A DNA stretch of 64,000 nt from Panacagrimonas sp. (GCF_020697055.1 NZ_JAJFBP010000001.1:62001-126000); one strand, 5' to 3'. Counted from the stretch's first letter, positions 1-8,732 are shown. The notes: generated from the sequence alone by a model not told the origin. Program-made: numbers and translations.

Positions 1-2
1 GC

Positions 3-35
3 GATCTGCTGAAAAAGGGGGATGCGCCAGCTTAG
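3..35 (+). other. possible 3' end of a gene cut by the window edge
   Basis: The first bases read in frame as DLLKKGDAPA followed by a TAG stop. This would suit the C-terminus of an upstream plus-strand gene. The fragment is too short to identify, and other frames also stop nearby. Confidence 0.25.
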
Positions 36-71
36 CCGGGGAACCGGCGTCGATGCGCCGCCCGGGTTCTG

Positions 72-99
72 GCACCAGCAAATAGTCATCCACTGGTGC
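72..99. promoter_or_regulatory. inverted repeat upstream of aldA
   Basis: A 7-bp perfect inverted repeat, gcaccag and ctggtgc, is separated by 14 bases and lies about 75 bases before the aldA start. The first arm sits inside a shorter palindrome, ctggcaccag. The position and form suit an operator, but no regulator can be assigned; the MocR gene at 2398-3876 is the nearest candidate. Confidence 0.35.
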
Positions 100-173
100 T
101 TATGTGCCGAGCAGGTCGCTCCAATACTCGGCGGGCGTTCCCGTTCCATGCACGTTTCCCACCTGGAGGCAGC

Positions 174-1610
174 ATGACCAAGGCCTGCAAGAACTACATC
201 GACGGCCGCTTCGTCGACGCCGATGGCAAGGACGTCATCGAGGTGCTCAATCCCGCCAACGCACAAGTCGTCGGTGTCGCGCCCGACAGCGGCGCGGCCG
301 ACGTGGAGGCGGCGGTGGCCGCCGCCAAGCGTGCGCAACCCGCGTGGGAAAAGCTGCCGCCGATCGCGAGGGCAACCCTGCTGCGACAGATTTCCGCGCG
401 CATCCGCGCCAACGTCGATCGCCTCGCCAGGCGCATCACGCTGGAGCAGGGCAAGGTGCTGAGCCTCGCGCAGCTCGAGGTGGCATTCACCGCCGACTAC
501 ATCGACTACATGGCGGAGTGGGCGCGGCGCATCGAAGGCGAGATCGTCTCGAGCGACCGGCCGGGCGAGTCGGTGTTCCTGTTCCGCCAACCGATCGGCG
601 TGACGGCCGGCATCCTGCCGTGGAACTTTCCGTTCTTCCTGATCGCACGCAAGGTTGCACCGGCGCTGGTGACCGGCAACACGATCGTCATCAAGTCGAG
701 CGAGGAGACGCCGCTCAACGCGATCGACTTCGCCGACCTGCTGGCCGACACCGAGATCCCGCCCGGCGTCATCAACATCCTCAGCGGCCGCGGCGCGAGC
801 ACGGGGCACGCGCTGTCGGCGCACAAGGACGTCGACCTGGTGAGTTTCACCGGAAGCGTGCGGACGGGCATCAACATCATGGAAGCGGCGTCGAAGAACC
901 TGACCCGCGTGAATCTCGAGCTCGGCGGCAAGGCGCCGGCGATCGTGCTGGCCGATGCCGACCTGGAACTCGCCGCCAAGGCGATCTACGACTCGCGCGT
1001 GCTGAACACCGGGCAGCTCTGCAACTGCGCCGAGCGCATCTACGTCGAAAAGAGCGTGGTCGAAAAATTTTCCGCGCTGGTCACCGCGCACATGAAGGCG
1101 ACGACCTATGGCGATCCGATGGCCGACGCTTCGGTCTCGATGGGACCGCTGATCAACGAAGCGGGCCTGAAGAAGGTGTCGGCTCTGGTGGACAAGGCCA
1201 AGGCGTCCGGCGCGCAGGTGCTTACCGGCGGCAGGGTCGCCGATCGGGGAAAAGGGCACCACTACGAGCCCACGGTGCTGGTCGGCTGCAGGTCCGGGAT
1301 GGACATCATGAGCCAGGAGATCTTCGGCCCGGTGCTGCCGATCCAGGCCATCGACGGGATCGACGAAGGCATCGCGCTGGCCAACGACTCGGAATACGGG
1401 CTGACCTCGTCGATCTTCACGCGCAACATCAACTCCGCCCTGCAGGCGAGCCGCGAGCTGCGCTTCGGCGAGACCTACGTGAACCGCGAGCACTTCGAGG
1501 CGATGCAGGGCTTCCACGCGGGGCGCCGCAAGTCGGGCATCGGCGGTACGGACGGCAAGCATGGCCTCTACGCCTACATGGAGACGCACATCGTCTACAT
1601 GCAGGGATGA
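174..1610 (+). CDS. aldA: AldA-type lactaldehyde/hydroxyaldehyde dehydrogenase
   Basis: This is a 478-residue NAD-dependent aldehyde dehydrogenase, full length for the family. It has the proton-abstracting Glu249 in NLELGGKAP and the catalytic Cys283 in NTGQLCNCAE. Stretches such as AFTADYIDYMAEWARR, NCAER and FEAMQGFHAG closely match E. coli lactaldehyde/glycolaldehyde dehydrogenase AldA as I remember it. The ATG at 174 was chosen because a ggagg lies just upstream and the protein then begins at the family's normal N-terminus; the frame is open further 5'. The stop is followed 4 bases later by the SDR gene, so the two are probably co-transcribed. Next to the mutase operon, the enzyme may oxidise a 2-hydroxyaldehyde such as 2-hydroxyisobutyraldehyde to the acid; that substrate is inference. 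Confidence 0.85.
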   Translation: MTKACKNYIDGRFVDADGKDVIEVLNPANAQVVGVAPDSGAADVEAAVAAAKRAQPAWEKLPPIARATLLRQISARIRANVDRLARRITLEQGKVLSLAQLEVAFTADYIDYMAEWARRIEGEIVSSDRPGESVFLFRQPIGVTAGILPWNFPFFLIARKVAPALVTGNTIVIKSSEETPLNAIDFADLLADTEIPPGVINILSGRGASTGHALSAHKDVDLVSFTGSVRTGINIMEAASKNLTRVNLELGGKAPAIVLADADLELAAKAIYDSRVLNTGQLCNCAERIYVEKSVVEKFSALVTAHMKATTYGDPMADASVSMGPLINEAGLKKVSALVDKAKASGAQVLTGGRVADRGKGHHYEPTVLVGCRSGMDIMSQEIFGPVLPIQAIDGIDEGIALANDSEYGLTSSIFTRNINSALQASRELRFGETYVNREHFEAMQGFHAGRRKSGIGGTDGKHGLYAYMETHIVYMQG

Positions 1611-1614
1611 CCGC

Positions 1615-2388
1615 ATGAAACCCGAAGGCAAGGTCGCGATCGTGACCGGCGCCGCGTCCGGCCTCGGTCTGGAGACGGCCCGCACGCTGGCGCGAGCGGG
1701 CGCGCGGGTCGTGGCGCTCGACCGCGATGCCGCGCGACTCGAGCAGCTCGAATCCGGGATCGGCGCGCAGGTCCTGACGCGCACGGTGGACGTGGCCGAC
1801 GAAGCCAGCGTGGAGGCCGCCATCGAGGCCGCGGTGCGGGCGTTCGGCGCGGTGCACATCGCGGTGAACTGCGCCGGCGTGGTGGACGCCGCCAAGACGG
1901 TGTCGCGCGGAACGCCGTTTCCGCTCGCGACCTGGAACAAGGTCATCTCGATCAACCTGACGGGGACGTTCAACGTCATCCGCCTGGCCGCGTTGCGCAT
2001 GAGCACGAACGAGCCCGACCCGGAGACCGGCGAACGCGGCGTGATCGTCAATACGGCGTCCTGCGCGGCCAGCCAGGGCCAGGTCGGCCAGGCCGCGTAC
2101 AGCGCGAGCAAGGCCGGCGTGATCGGCCTGACCCTGCCGGCGGCGCGCGACCTCGCGCCGCTGGCGATCCGCGTGGTGTCGATCGCGCCCGGCGTGTTCG
2201 CCACGCCGATGATCGCGGGCATGCCGGCGAACGTGCAGGCGTCCTTGTTCGAACGCACGCTGCTGTATCCGGCGCGACCGGGAGATGCATCCGAGTTCGG
2301 CGCGCTGGTGCGTCACATCGTCGAGAACCCTTATCTCAACGCGACGACGATCGATCTCGACGGCGGCGCGCGCATGCCGGCGCGGTAG
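1615..2388 (+). CDS. HSD10-type 3-hydroxyacyl-CoA dehydrogenase (SDR)
   Basis: This 257-residue short-chain dehydrogenase has the NAD-binding TGAASGLG motif at residues 11-18 and the Ser149/Tyr162/Lys166 catalytic set (AYSASKAG). The insert RMSTNEPDPETGERGVIVNTAS and the ending around FGALVRHIVENPYLN are typical of the type 2 3-hydroxyacyl-CoA dehydrogenase (HSD17B10-like) branch, which oxidises (S)-3-hydroxyacyl-CoA to 3-ketoacyl-CoA. The ATG at 1615 lies 4 bases after the aldA stop. In this setting the enzyme could take (S)-3-hydroxybutyryl-CoA, the product of the neighbouring mutase, to acetoacetyl-CoA. The family is clear; the substrate is inferred. Confidence 0.8.
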   Translation: MKPEGKVAIVTGAASGLGLETARTLARAGARVVALDRDAARLEQLESGIGAQVLTRTVDVADEASVEAAIEAAVRAFGAVHIAVNCAGVVDAAKTVSRGTPFPLATWNKVISINLTGTFNVIRLAALRMSTNEPDPETGERGVIVNTASCAASQGQVGQAAYSASKAGVIGLTLPAARDLAPLAIRVVSIAPGVFATPMIAGMPANVQASLFERTLLYPARPGDASEFGALVRHIVENPYLNATTIDLDGGARMPAR

Positions 2389-2397
2389 CGGGACCGT

Positions 2398-3876
2398 TCA
2401 TTTCAATATCTTCGCGACGCGCGCGATCGCCTCGCGGTTCTCGTCCGGCGACAGGCCCGTGTAGCCGACCACCAGCGCGCGTTCGGCGAAATCCTCGCGC
2501 GGCCGCACCTCGAACGCGGCGGCCGCTGGCAGGCCGTAGAGCCCGACGTCCACGGTCGCGGCGCGGCGCTGCACTTCGCGCACGTCGGGCAGGCCGTCGG
2601 GCAGCCGCCACATGATGTGCATCCCGCTCTCGGTGCCCGAGAGCCGGCTGTCGGGGAAGTGCTCGCCGATCGCCTCGACCAGCGCGTTGCGCGCGGCCAG
2701 GTACATCTGGCGGATGCGGCGCAGGTGGCGCAGGAATTCGCCCTGCGCGATGAAGTCGGCGACCACCGCCTGCTCCAGCCATTGCGCGCCGTTGTCGAGC
2801 AGGGCCTTGGCGTTGCGCGCCGGTTCCACCAGGCTCGGCGGCAGCACCGCGTAGCCCAGGCGCATGCCGGGACCGATGGATTTGGAGAACGTGCCGAGAT
2901 AGATCACGCGGTTCCCGCGGTCGAGTCCGGCGAGCGCGGTCAGTGGCGGACCGTCGTAGCGAAAGTCGCTGTCGTAGTCGTCCTCGACGATGTACGTGCC
3001 GGTGCGGTACGCCCAATCGAGCAGCTGCTGGCGCCGCTCGAGCGTCATCGTGTAGCCGGTGGGAAACTGGTGCGACGGCGTCACGTAGAGCAGGGCACCC
3101 TGGAAGGCTTCGAGCTGCGAGACGTCCAGCCCCTGCTCGTCGACGTCCACGCCGAACAGGCGCGCGCCGTAGCTCGAGAACAGGTAGGCCGCGCCCTGGT
3201 AACAGGGGTTCTCGATCGCGACCTGCTGCGGCGAGCGGCGCCCGATCAGGATGCGCGCGAGCAGGTTGAGCGCGCCCTGGATTCCGGAGGTGACCAGGAT
3301 CTGGTCGGGTGAAGCCTCGATGCCGCGTGTCGCGCCCAGGTGCGCCGCGATGGCGTAGCGAAGCTTGAGCAGGCCGCGCGGATCGCCGTACTGGGTCTGC
3401 GGTCCCCCGGCGCGGGCGAGGTGGCGCGCGCCGCAGCGTCGCCAGAACGTCGTCGGAAAGCTGCTGGTGTGCGGACGTCCGACCGACAGATCCAGCGCTG
3501 GCCGCGCACCGGGATCGCGCCACAACTCCGGTGCACGCGCGGTGAAGGCCGGCGATCGGGCGAGCTGGATCGGGTCGCTGATCAGGCCCTCGGCCGCTCC
3601 GGAGGTCCCGACCAGGACGCCGGCGTCGGGCAGCGTGTCGCCGACGAACATGCCGGCCTTTTCCCGCGCCGCGACGTAGCCCTCGAGCCGCAGCCGGTCG
3701 AACGCCAGCGTTACGGTGTTGCGCGCGATGCCCAACTGCTCGGAGACCTCCCGGCTCGACGGCAGCCGCTGTCCGGGCTTGAGCGTGCCCGACAGGATCA
3801 GGCGCCGCATCTCCTCGTAGAGCTGGACCTGCAAGGAGCGGTCGTCCTTGCGGTCGAATCGGATCAGGAGTTCCAT
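2398..3876 (-). CDS. MocR/PdxR-type regulator (GntR HTH plus aminotransferase domain)
   Basis: The protein has 492 residues. An N-terminal GntR winged helix (residues 12-80, with LPSSREVSEQLGIARNTV) is fused to a fold-type I aminotransferase-like domain. Lys332 in TFSKSIGPG is the expected PLP-binding lysine and EDDYDSDFRYDG is the usual aspartate motif. Such proteins sense PLP, GABA or other amines and activate or repress adjacent genes. It converges on the SDR gene (9-base gap) and lies 75 bases downstream of hcmA on the same strand, so it could be the last gene of that operon or have its own promoter. Its target and effector are unknown; the flanking aldehyde dehydrogenase and mutase genes are candidates. 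Confidence 0.85.
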   Translation of the reverse strand: MELLIRFDRKDDRSLQVQLYEEMRRLILSGTLKPGQRLPSSREVSEQLGIARNTVTLAFDRLRLEGYVAAREKAGMFVGDTLPDAGVLVGTSGAAEGLISDPIQLARSPAFTARAPELWRDPGARPALDLSVGRPHTSSFPTTFWRRCGARHLARAGGPQTQYGDPRGLLKLRYAIAAHLGATRGIEASPDQILVTSGIQGALNLLARILIGRRSPQQVAIENPCYQGAAYLFSSYGARLFGVDVDEQGLDVSQLEAFQGALLYVTPSHQFPTGYTMTLERRQQLLDWAYRTGTYIVEDDYDSDFRYDGPPLTALAGLDRGNRVIYLGTFSKSIGPGMRLGYAVLPPSLVEPARNAKALLDNGAQWLEQAVVADFIAQGEFLRHLRRIRQMYLAARNALVEAIGEHFPDSRLSGTESGMHIMWRLPDGLPDVREVQRRAATVDVGLYGLPAAAAFEVRPREDFAERALVVGYTGLSPDENREAIARVAKILK

Positions 3877-3951
3877 TCGCCCGGTCTGCGTCGTGTCGCC
3901 GTCAGGCCTGCACCTTAGGCGACGCGGCCTGCATTGGAGACAGAGGGCGCG

Positions 3952-5658
3952 TCAGTACACCGGGGTCTCGCGATAGGTGCCCCAGATCTTCTTCAGCGTC
4001 TCGACGATGTCGCCCATCGTCGCACCGGCGCGGACCAGTTCGATGGTGATCGGCATGATGTTCTGCTGGTCGTCCTTGGCCACTTCGACCAGCTTCTCGA
4101 GCAGCTGCGCGAACTTCACCGGATCGCGCTCGGCCCGGACCCGGCGCGTGCGCGCGATCTGGCGGTCGGCGGTGGACTGGTCGTACGGATGGACGTGGAT
4201 GTCCGGGTCGCTGCCTTCCTCGAGGAAGCAGTTGACGCCGATGACCGGCTTTTCGCCGGACTGCTTGCGCAGCACCGTCTCGTAGGCGAAGTCCGCGAGA
4301 TGGCGCTGGAACCAGCCGTCCTCGATCAGCTTGATGGTGCCGCCGCGCGCGTCGACGTCCGCGAGGATCTCGAAGATCTTCTTCTCGTACTCGTTGGTCA
4401 TCGCCTCGACGTAGTAGCTGCCGCCGAGCGGATCGATGACCTGCGTGATGTTGGTCTCCTCGGCGATCACCTGCTGCGTGCGCAGCGACATCTTCATCGC
4501 CTCCTCGGTCGGGATCGAGAAGGCCTCGTCGTAGCCGTTGGTGTGCAGCGACTGGCATCCGGCCAGCGTCGCGGCCATCGCCTGCAGTGCGGTGCGCACG
4601 ACGTTGACCTGGTACTGGGGCTTGGTCAGCGACGCCGCCGCGGTCTGGCAGTGGAAGCGCAGCCGCATCGAGTCGGGATTCTTCGCGCCGAACCGCTCCT
4701 TCATGATCTTGGCGTAGCAGCGGCGCACGGCCCGGAGCTTGGCGATCTCCTCGAAGAAGTCGGAGCCGCACACGAAAAAGAACGACAGGCGCGACGCGAA
4801 CTCGTCCACGTGCATGCCGGTCTTGGTGACCTCCTCGACGTAGACGATCAGGTTGGCCAGCGTGAACGCCACCTCGTGGATCGGCGAGCCGCCGGCCTCG
4901 GAGATGTGGTAGCCCGAGATGTTGATCGGGTTGTAGCGCTTCATGTGCTGCGCGCAGTAGGTGATGCAGTCGCGGCAGATGCGCACCGAGGGCGCGATCG
5001 GGAAGATGTATTCCTTCTGCGCCATGTACTCCTTGAGGATGTCGGCCTGGATCGTGCCCGACAGCTTGTGCAGGTCGTAGCCGCGCTTCTGTGCCAGCAC
5101 GATGTACATCGCCAGCAGGATCCAGGCGGATGGATTGATCGTCAGCGAGACCGAGTTCTTCTCCAGGTCGATGCCGTCGAACAGCGCCTCCATGTCCGCC
5201 AGCGTGTCCACCGCCACGCCCTCGCGTCCGACCTCGCCTTCGCTCATCGGATGGTCGGAGTCGTAGCCCATCAACGTGGGCATGTCGAAGTCGGTCGACA
5301 GGCCGGTCTGGCCCTGCGCGATCAGGTACTGGAAGCGCTGGTTGGTGTCCTCGCCGGTGCCGAAGCCGGCGATCTGGCGCATCGTCCAGTTCCGCGAGCG
5401 GTACATCGTCGGATAGGGACCGCGCGTGAACGGATAGCGCCCCGGCAGGCCGATGTCGCTGATCGGCGTGTCGGCGATGTCGGCCGCGGTGTACGTGCGC
5501 TTGACCGGAAAATCCCCGGCGGTGAAGAACGCCTCCTTGCGCTCCTCCTGCTTCCTGATGAACGCGGCGACCTCGTTGGCCTCCCAGTCCTTGACCTCCT
5601 GGCGCAACGCGCCGAGGTCATCTGACGAGCCGGTGGGAAAATCGGTGGGCTTGTTCAT
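3952..5658 (-). CDS. hcmA: 2-hydroxyisobutyryl-CoA mutase, large catalytic subunit (predicted)
   Basis: This 568-residue protein is the substrate-binding TIM-barrel half of a B12-dependent acyl-CoA mutase, without the cobalamin domain. In methylmalonyl-CoA mutase the residue after the conserved Arg-Gln is Tyr89, and in isobutyryl-CoA mutase it is Phe. Here the motif is WTMRQIAGF, giving Ile96. The residue equal to MCM Ala116 is Asp123 (STDFDMPT). Published HcmA of Aquincola tertiaricarbonis uses Ile90 and Asp117 at these positions, the same spacing of 27, to bind the tertiary hydroxyl of 2-hydroxyisobutyryl-CoA. The ATG at 5658 has gaggactgcgc before it and lies 9 bases after meaH. The expected reaction is interconversion of 2-hydroxyisobutyryl-CoA and 3-hydroxybutyryl-CoA. 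The family is certain; the substrate rests on the two signature residues and on context. Confidence 0.85.
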   Translation of the reverse strand: MNKPTDFPTGSSDDLGALRQEVKDWEANEVAAFIRKQEERKEAFFTAGDFPVKRTYTAADIADTPISDIGLPGRYPFTRGPYPTMYRSRNWTMRQIAGFGTGEDTNQRFQYLIAQGQTGLSTDFDMPTLMGYDSDHPMSEGEVGREGVAVDTLADMEALFDGIDLEKNSVSLTINPSAWILLAMYIVLAQKRGYDLHKLSGTIQADILKEYMAQKEYIFPIAPSVRICRDCITYCAQHMKRYNPINISGYHISEAGGSPIHEVAFTLANLIVYVEEVTKTGMHVDEFASRLSFFFVCGSDFFEEIAKLRAVRRCYAKIMKERFGAKNPDSMRLRFHCQTAAASLTKPQYQVNVVRTALQAMAATLAGCQSLHTNGYDEAFSIPTEEAMKMSLRTQQVIAEETNITQVIDPLGGSYYVEAMTNEYEKKIFEILADVDARGGTIKLIEDGWFQRHLADFAYETVLRKQSGEKPVIGVNCFLEEGSDPDIHVHPYDQSTADRQIARTRRVRAERDPVKFAQLLEKLVEVAKDDQQNIMPITIELVRAGATMGDIVETLKKIWGTYRETPVY

Positions 5659-5667
5659 GCGCAGTCC

Positions 5668-6636
5668 TCAGGATGAAGCGGCGGCCGACGCGAGCAACTC
5701 GTTGGCCAGTGCGTACGGATCGCCTTGCCGGCGCGAAAGCCGCTCGGCGAGCGCGGGCACGGCGGACGCCGATGCCTTGGTGAAGCGTTCCACGAGCAGG
5801 TGCTCGGCGGTCTTCTGCAGGCGGAAGGTCGCGATGGCTCGACGCCGTGCGTCGCCCCTGGACGAGCGCGCGACCTCCCGGTGCAGCTCGATCTTCTCGA
5901 CGAGTTCGTCCAGGCCTTCGCCGGAGAGCGAACTCACGCCGACGACCGGCGTCTGCCATCCGGTGCCGGCGCTGGTCATCGCGCCGAACGTCAGCATCTT
6001 CTTCAGGTCGACCATCGTGCGATTGGCGTCGCTGCGGTCGAACTTGGAGACCACGTGGATGTCGGCGATCTCGAGCATGCCGGCCTTGATCGCCTGGATG
6101 TCGTCGCCCAGTCCCGGCGCCGAGACGACCACGGTCGTGTGCGAGGCCTTGGCGATCTCGACCTCGTCCTGACCGACGCCGACGGTCTCGATGATGATCG
6201 TGTCGAAGCCGCCGATGTCGAGGATGTCGACGACGTCGAGCGTGGCGCGCGCCATGCCGCCGACCGCGCCGCGCGTGGCCATGCTGCGGATGTAGACGCC
6301 GGGGTCCAGCACCAGCTCCGACATGCGCACGCGATCGCCCAGGATCGCGCCGCCGCTGTACGGACTCGAGGGATCGACCGCCACGATGCCGACCTTCTGC
6401 CCCTTGGTGCGCAGGCGCGCGGTCAGCGTGCCGACCAGCGTCGACTTGCCGCTGCCCGGAACGCCGGTCAGGCCGATGACGTGCGCGCGCCCGGCACGCT
6501 GGTAGATCGTGGACAGCGTCGATCGGATCTCCTCGACGTTGCCCTCGGCGCGCGTGATCAGGCGGCCGATCGCCGCCATCTCGCCGCACTGCGCGCGCTC
6601 GAGCAGCTCGGTCGAAGGGACATACCGCGTTTTCAT
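5668..6636 (-). CDS. meaH: MeaB/MeaH-type G-protein chaperone of the mutase
   Basis: This 322-residue SIMIBI-class GTPase has Walker A GVPGSGKST at residues 58-66, the VDPSSPYSGGAILGDR segment typical of MeaB/ArgK proteins, and IIETVGVGQDE. Proteins of this family load and protect the adenosylcobalamin cofactor of acyl-CoA mutases and eject damaged cofactor. The start was set at the ATG at 6636, which overlaps the TGA stop of the ligase gene by 4 bases. An open frame extends far upstream but is antisense noise within the ligase gene. Its place inside the hcm operon makes the local mutase its likely partner. Confidence 0.87.
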   Translation of the reverse strand: MKTRYVPSTELLERAQCGEMAAIGRLITRAEGNVEEIRSTLSTIYQRAGRAHVIGLTGVPGSGKSTLVGTLTARLRTKGQKVGIVAVDPSSPYSGGAILGDRVRMSELVLDPGVYIRSMATRGAVGGMARATLDVVDILDIGGFDTIIIETVGVGQDEVEIAKASHTTVVVSAPGLGDDIQAIKAGMLEIADIHVVSKFDRSDANRTMVDLKKMLTFGAMTSAGTGWQTPVVGVSSLSGEGLDELVEKIELHREVARSSRGDARRRAIATFRLQKTAEHLLVERFTKASASAVPALAERLSRRQGDPYALANELLASAAASS

Positions 6637-8063
6637 GCGCCGCCCGACTTCGAGATCTGCTCGTGCATGTCGCGGAACACCTGGCGATCGTCGATGACGC
6701 GCCGCGCCTTGAAGTCGGTGCGCGGGATGCTGCCCTTGGCCACGATCTCGGCCCTGGTGCGCAACGCCAGCAGCTTCTGGATGCGTCGCCCCATCTCGAC
6801 CTTGAACTGCTCGACGTCGCCGTTGGGCAGCGTCGCCTCGTCGACCTCGACGCGCAGCAGCAGCTCGTCCATCGTCGCGTCGCGCGTGATGATGATGCGG
6901 TGCTCGCCGCCATAGCCGGGCAGCGCGTTGAGCGCCGCATCGATCTCGCTCGGATACACGTTCTCGCCGCGGATCGTGAACATGTCGTCGATGCGGCCGA
7001 ACACGCCGTCGGGCAGCCACGGGTAGGTGCGTCCGCAGGGCGTCGGGTCGTTCGTCCAGCGCGTCAGGTCGCCGGAGACCAGGCGGATCATCGGCTGCGA
7101 GGTGCGTTCCAGGTGCGTGTACACCGGCGTGCCGCGCTGGCCGTAGGGCGTGCGTCGCATCGTCTTGGGATCGCAGACCTCGGTGTAGACGATGTCCTGC
7201 CAGCACAGCATGCCGGGCGTCTGCGCCGTGCTCGCCAGGTTCATCCACGGCGTCATCTCGGCCATTGATCCGGCGTCGAGCACCTTGGCGCCGTACAGCG
7301 CCTCGATGCGGTCTCGCACCGCCGGGATCGAGGCGCCCGGTTCGCCGGAGAAGAACAGGAACTTCAGCGCGAACGAACGCGGGTCGATGCCGTCCTCGGC
7401 GGCGGCCTGTGCCAGGTGCAGCGCGTAGGTCGGCGTGCCGTAGAACGCGGTGGGCTTCAACGACTCCAGCCACTGCGCGCAGCGCGCCGTCATGCCGGGC
7501 GCACCGGCGCCGAACGGGAAGGCCTTCGCGCCCAGTCGCTCGGCGCCGGCCAGCGCACCCCAGCCGCCGAGGTAGAGACTCAGGATCGCCGCGACGCAGA
7601 TCATGTCGCCCGGCCGCATGCCCATGCCCCACATCACGCGCGCGTGGGCGTTGGCCATCGCGGTCCAGTCGCTGCGACCGATCGCGAAGGCGGTGGGACG
7701 TCCGGTCGTGCCGCTGGTGCCGTGAACGTGGAAGACGTCGGCGTCGGGTATGCACAGGTAGTCGCCGAAGGGCGGTGCGAGCGTCTGCGAGGCGCGCAGG
7801 TCCTTCTTGGTGACGACCGGCACCTTGTCCTCGAAATCCTCGAGCGAGCGCAGGTGCTCGGGATGAAAGCCGGCCTGGTCCCAGTGACGGCGATAGAACG
7901 GCGAATTCTCGTATGCGTAACGGCACACGAGCTGCAGGCGTTCGAGGATCGCTTTTTCGCGATCGGCGGCCGGCATCGTCTCGCGCTTTGGAAACCAGTA
8001 GCGGCTGTCCTTCGGCGGGAGATAGCCGGGATCGTAGGCTGGCGGATAGGACCAGGATTCCAT
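6633..8063 (-). CDS. hcl: phenylacetate-CoA-ligase-like acyl-CoA ligase, probable 2-hydroxyisobutyryl-CoA ligase
   Basis: This 476-residue adenylate-forming enzyme belongs to the PaaK-like branch, with the nucleotide-binding motif HGTSGTTGRP at residues 114-123. The GRIDDMFTIRGENVYPSEID segment near residue 370 leads into the C-terminal domain. The length and operon position match the 2-hydroxyisobutyryl-CoA ligase described from Aquincola tertiaricarbonis, which activates 2-hydroxyisobutyrate for the mutase. It starts 14 bases after hcmB and its stop overlaps the meaH start. The enzyme class is clear. The acid it activates is inferred from the HcmA signature, and other branched or hydroxy acids remain possible. 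Confidence 0.78.
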   Translation of the reverse strand: MESWSYPPAYDPGYLPPKDSRYWFPKRETMPAADREKAILERLQLVCRYAYENSPFYRRHWDQAGFHPEHLRSLEDFEDKVPVVTKKDLRASQTLAPPFGDYLCIPDADVFHVHGTSGTTGRPTAFAIGRSDWTAMANAHARVMWGMGMRPGDMICVAAILSLYLGGWGALAGAERLGAKAFPFGAGAPGMTARCAQWLESLKPTAFYGTPTYALHLAQAAAEDGIDPRSFALKFLFFSGEPGASIPAVRDRIEALYGAKVLDAGSMAEMTPWMNLASTAQTPGMLCWQDIVYTEVCDPKTMRRTPYGQRGTPVYTHLERTSQPMIRLVSGDLTRWTNDPTPCGRTYPWLPDGVFGRIDDMFTIRGENVYPSEIDAALNALPGYGGEHRIIITRDATMDELLLRVEVDEATLPNGDVEQFKVEMGRRIQKLLALRTRAEIVAKGSIPRTDFKARRVIDDRQVFRDMHEQISKSGGA

Positions 8064-8077
8064 GTCGTGCCTCCTCG

Positions 8078-8482
8078 TCAGCGCGCGCCGCGCTCGGTGA
8101 CCAGTCGCTTGAGCGTGGCGACGATCTTGTCGGGCGTGGTGTCCTGCAGCAGCACTTCGGCGACGCCCATCTTCTTGAGTTCGACCACGTCCTCATCGGG
8201 CATCACGCCGCCGGCGATGACGATCATGTCCCGCGCGCCGTGCTCCTCGAGCAGCGCGAAGATCTTCGGAAAGACGGTGAGCTGCACGCCCGAGAGCAGG
8301 CTCACGCCGAGGACGTCGACGTCCTCCTGCACCGCGGCCGTGACGACTTCTGCAGGCGTTCGATGAAGACCCGAATAGATCACGTCCATGCCCGCGTCGC
8401 GCAGCGTGCGCGCGACGACTTTCACGCCGCGGTCATGACCGTCGAGACCCACCTTTGCCAGGAGTACGCGGATCGGTTCCAT
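8078..8482 (-). CDS. hcmB: cobalamin-binding small subunit of the mutase
   Basis: This 134-residue B12-binding domain protein has the base-off/His-on motif DGHDRG at residues 14-19 (Asp14, His16, Gly19). It also has the SLLSG segment near residue 62 and AGGVMPDEDV near residue 90. The size fits a stand-alone mutase small subunit such as HcmB or IcmB. It is the first gene of the hcmB-hcl-meaH-hcmA operon. Catalysis requires pairing with HcmA, encoded 2.4 kb downstream. The large and small subunit genes are separated by the ligase and chaperone genes, not adjacent. Confidence 0.87.
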   Translation of the reverse strand: MEPIRVLLAKVGLDGHDRGVKVVARTLRDAGMDVIYSGLHRTPAEVVTAAVQEDVDVLGVSLLSGVQLTVFPKIFALLEEHGARDMIVIAGGVMPDEDVVELKKMGVAEVLLQDTTPDKIVATLKRLVTERGAR

Positions 8483-8489
8483 GCTTGCT

Positions 8490-8499
8490 CACTCGAGTG
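8490..8499. promoter_or_regulatory. 10-bp palindrome just upstream of hcmB
   Basis: CACTCGAGTG is a perfect palindrome 7 bases before the hcmB start, where an operator could block transcription or translation initiation. No clear sigma-70 promoter is visible around it. A palindrome this short can arise by chance. Confidence 0.25.
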
Positions 8500-8628
8500 G
8501 ACACCTGGAGATTCTTGGTCACGGTGCCGGTGCGACGTAAGCACCAGTTGTTCGATATTTCGTGGGGCCAGCGGAGTCTACGCGTCGGCTCCATGCCGGA
8601 GATTCGTCTCCGGTCTGGTCGCGACCGC

Positions 8629-8732
8629 CGCGTCTGGATTGGCGCCTCTCGGCCCGGTGTGGTCGCTCCGGGTTCCTGACAGCGATCGCGGTCGGACCGG
8701 TCGCTCCGCCGAGAGGCGCCAATCCAGACGCG
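8629..8732. repeat. long inverted repeat with perfect 25-bp arms
   Basis: The arms 8629-8653 and 8708-8732 are perfect reverse complements, with a 54-base GC-rich spacer that itself contains repeated ggtcgctcc words. A smaller hairpin, ccggagattcgtctccgg, lies just before it. The element fills most of the 355-base gap between hcmB and the cupin terminator. I see no open frame, tRNA or transposase in that gap. The element could be a non-autonomous mobile repeat or a strong RNA hairpin. Confidence 0.75.

Noticed and set aside
3952..5658. Reading the mutase as methylmalonyl-CoA mutase or isobutyryl-CoA mutase
   Set aside because: The residue after Arg-Gln in WTMRQIAGF is Ile, not Tyr or Phe, and Asp replaces the Ala equivalent of MCM position 116. 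The single-chain MCM layout with a fused B12 domain is also absent.
5668..8196. An 842-codon open frame covering meaH and most of the ligase gene
   Set aside because: Only the last 322 codons look like a protein (MeaB type). The rest is Arg/Ala-rich out-of-frame sequence within hcl.
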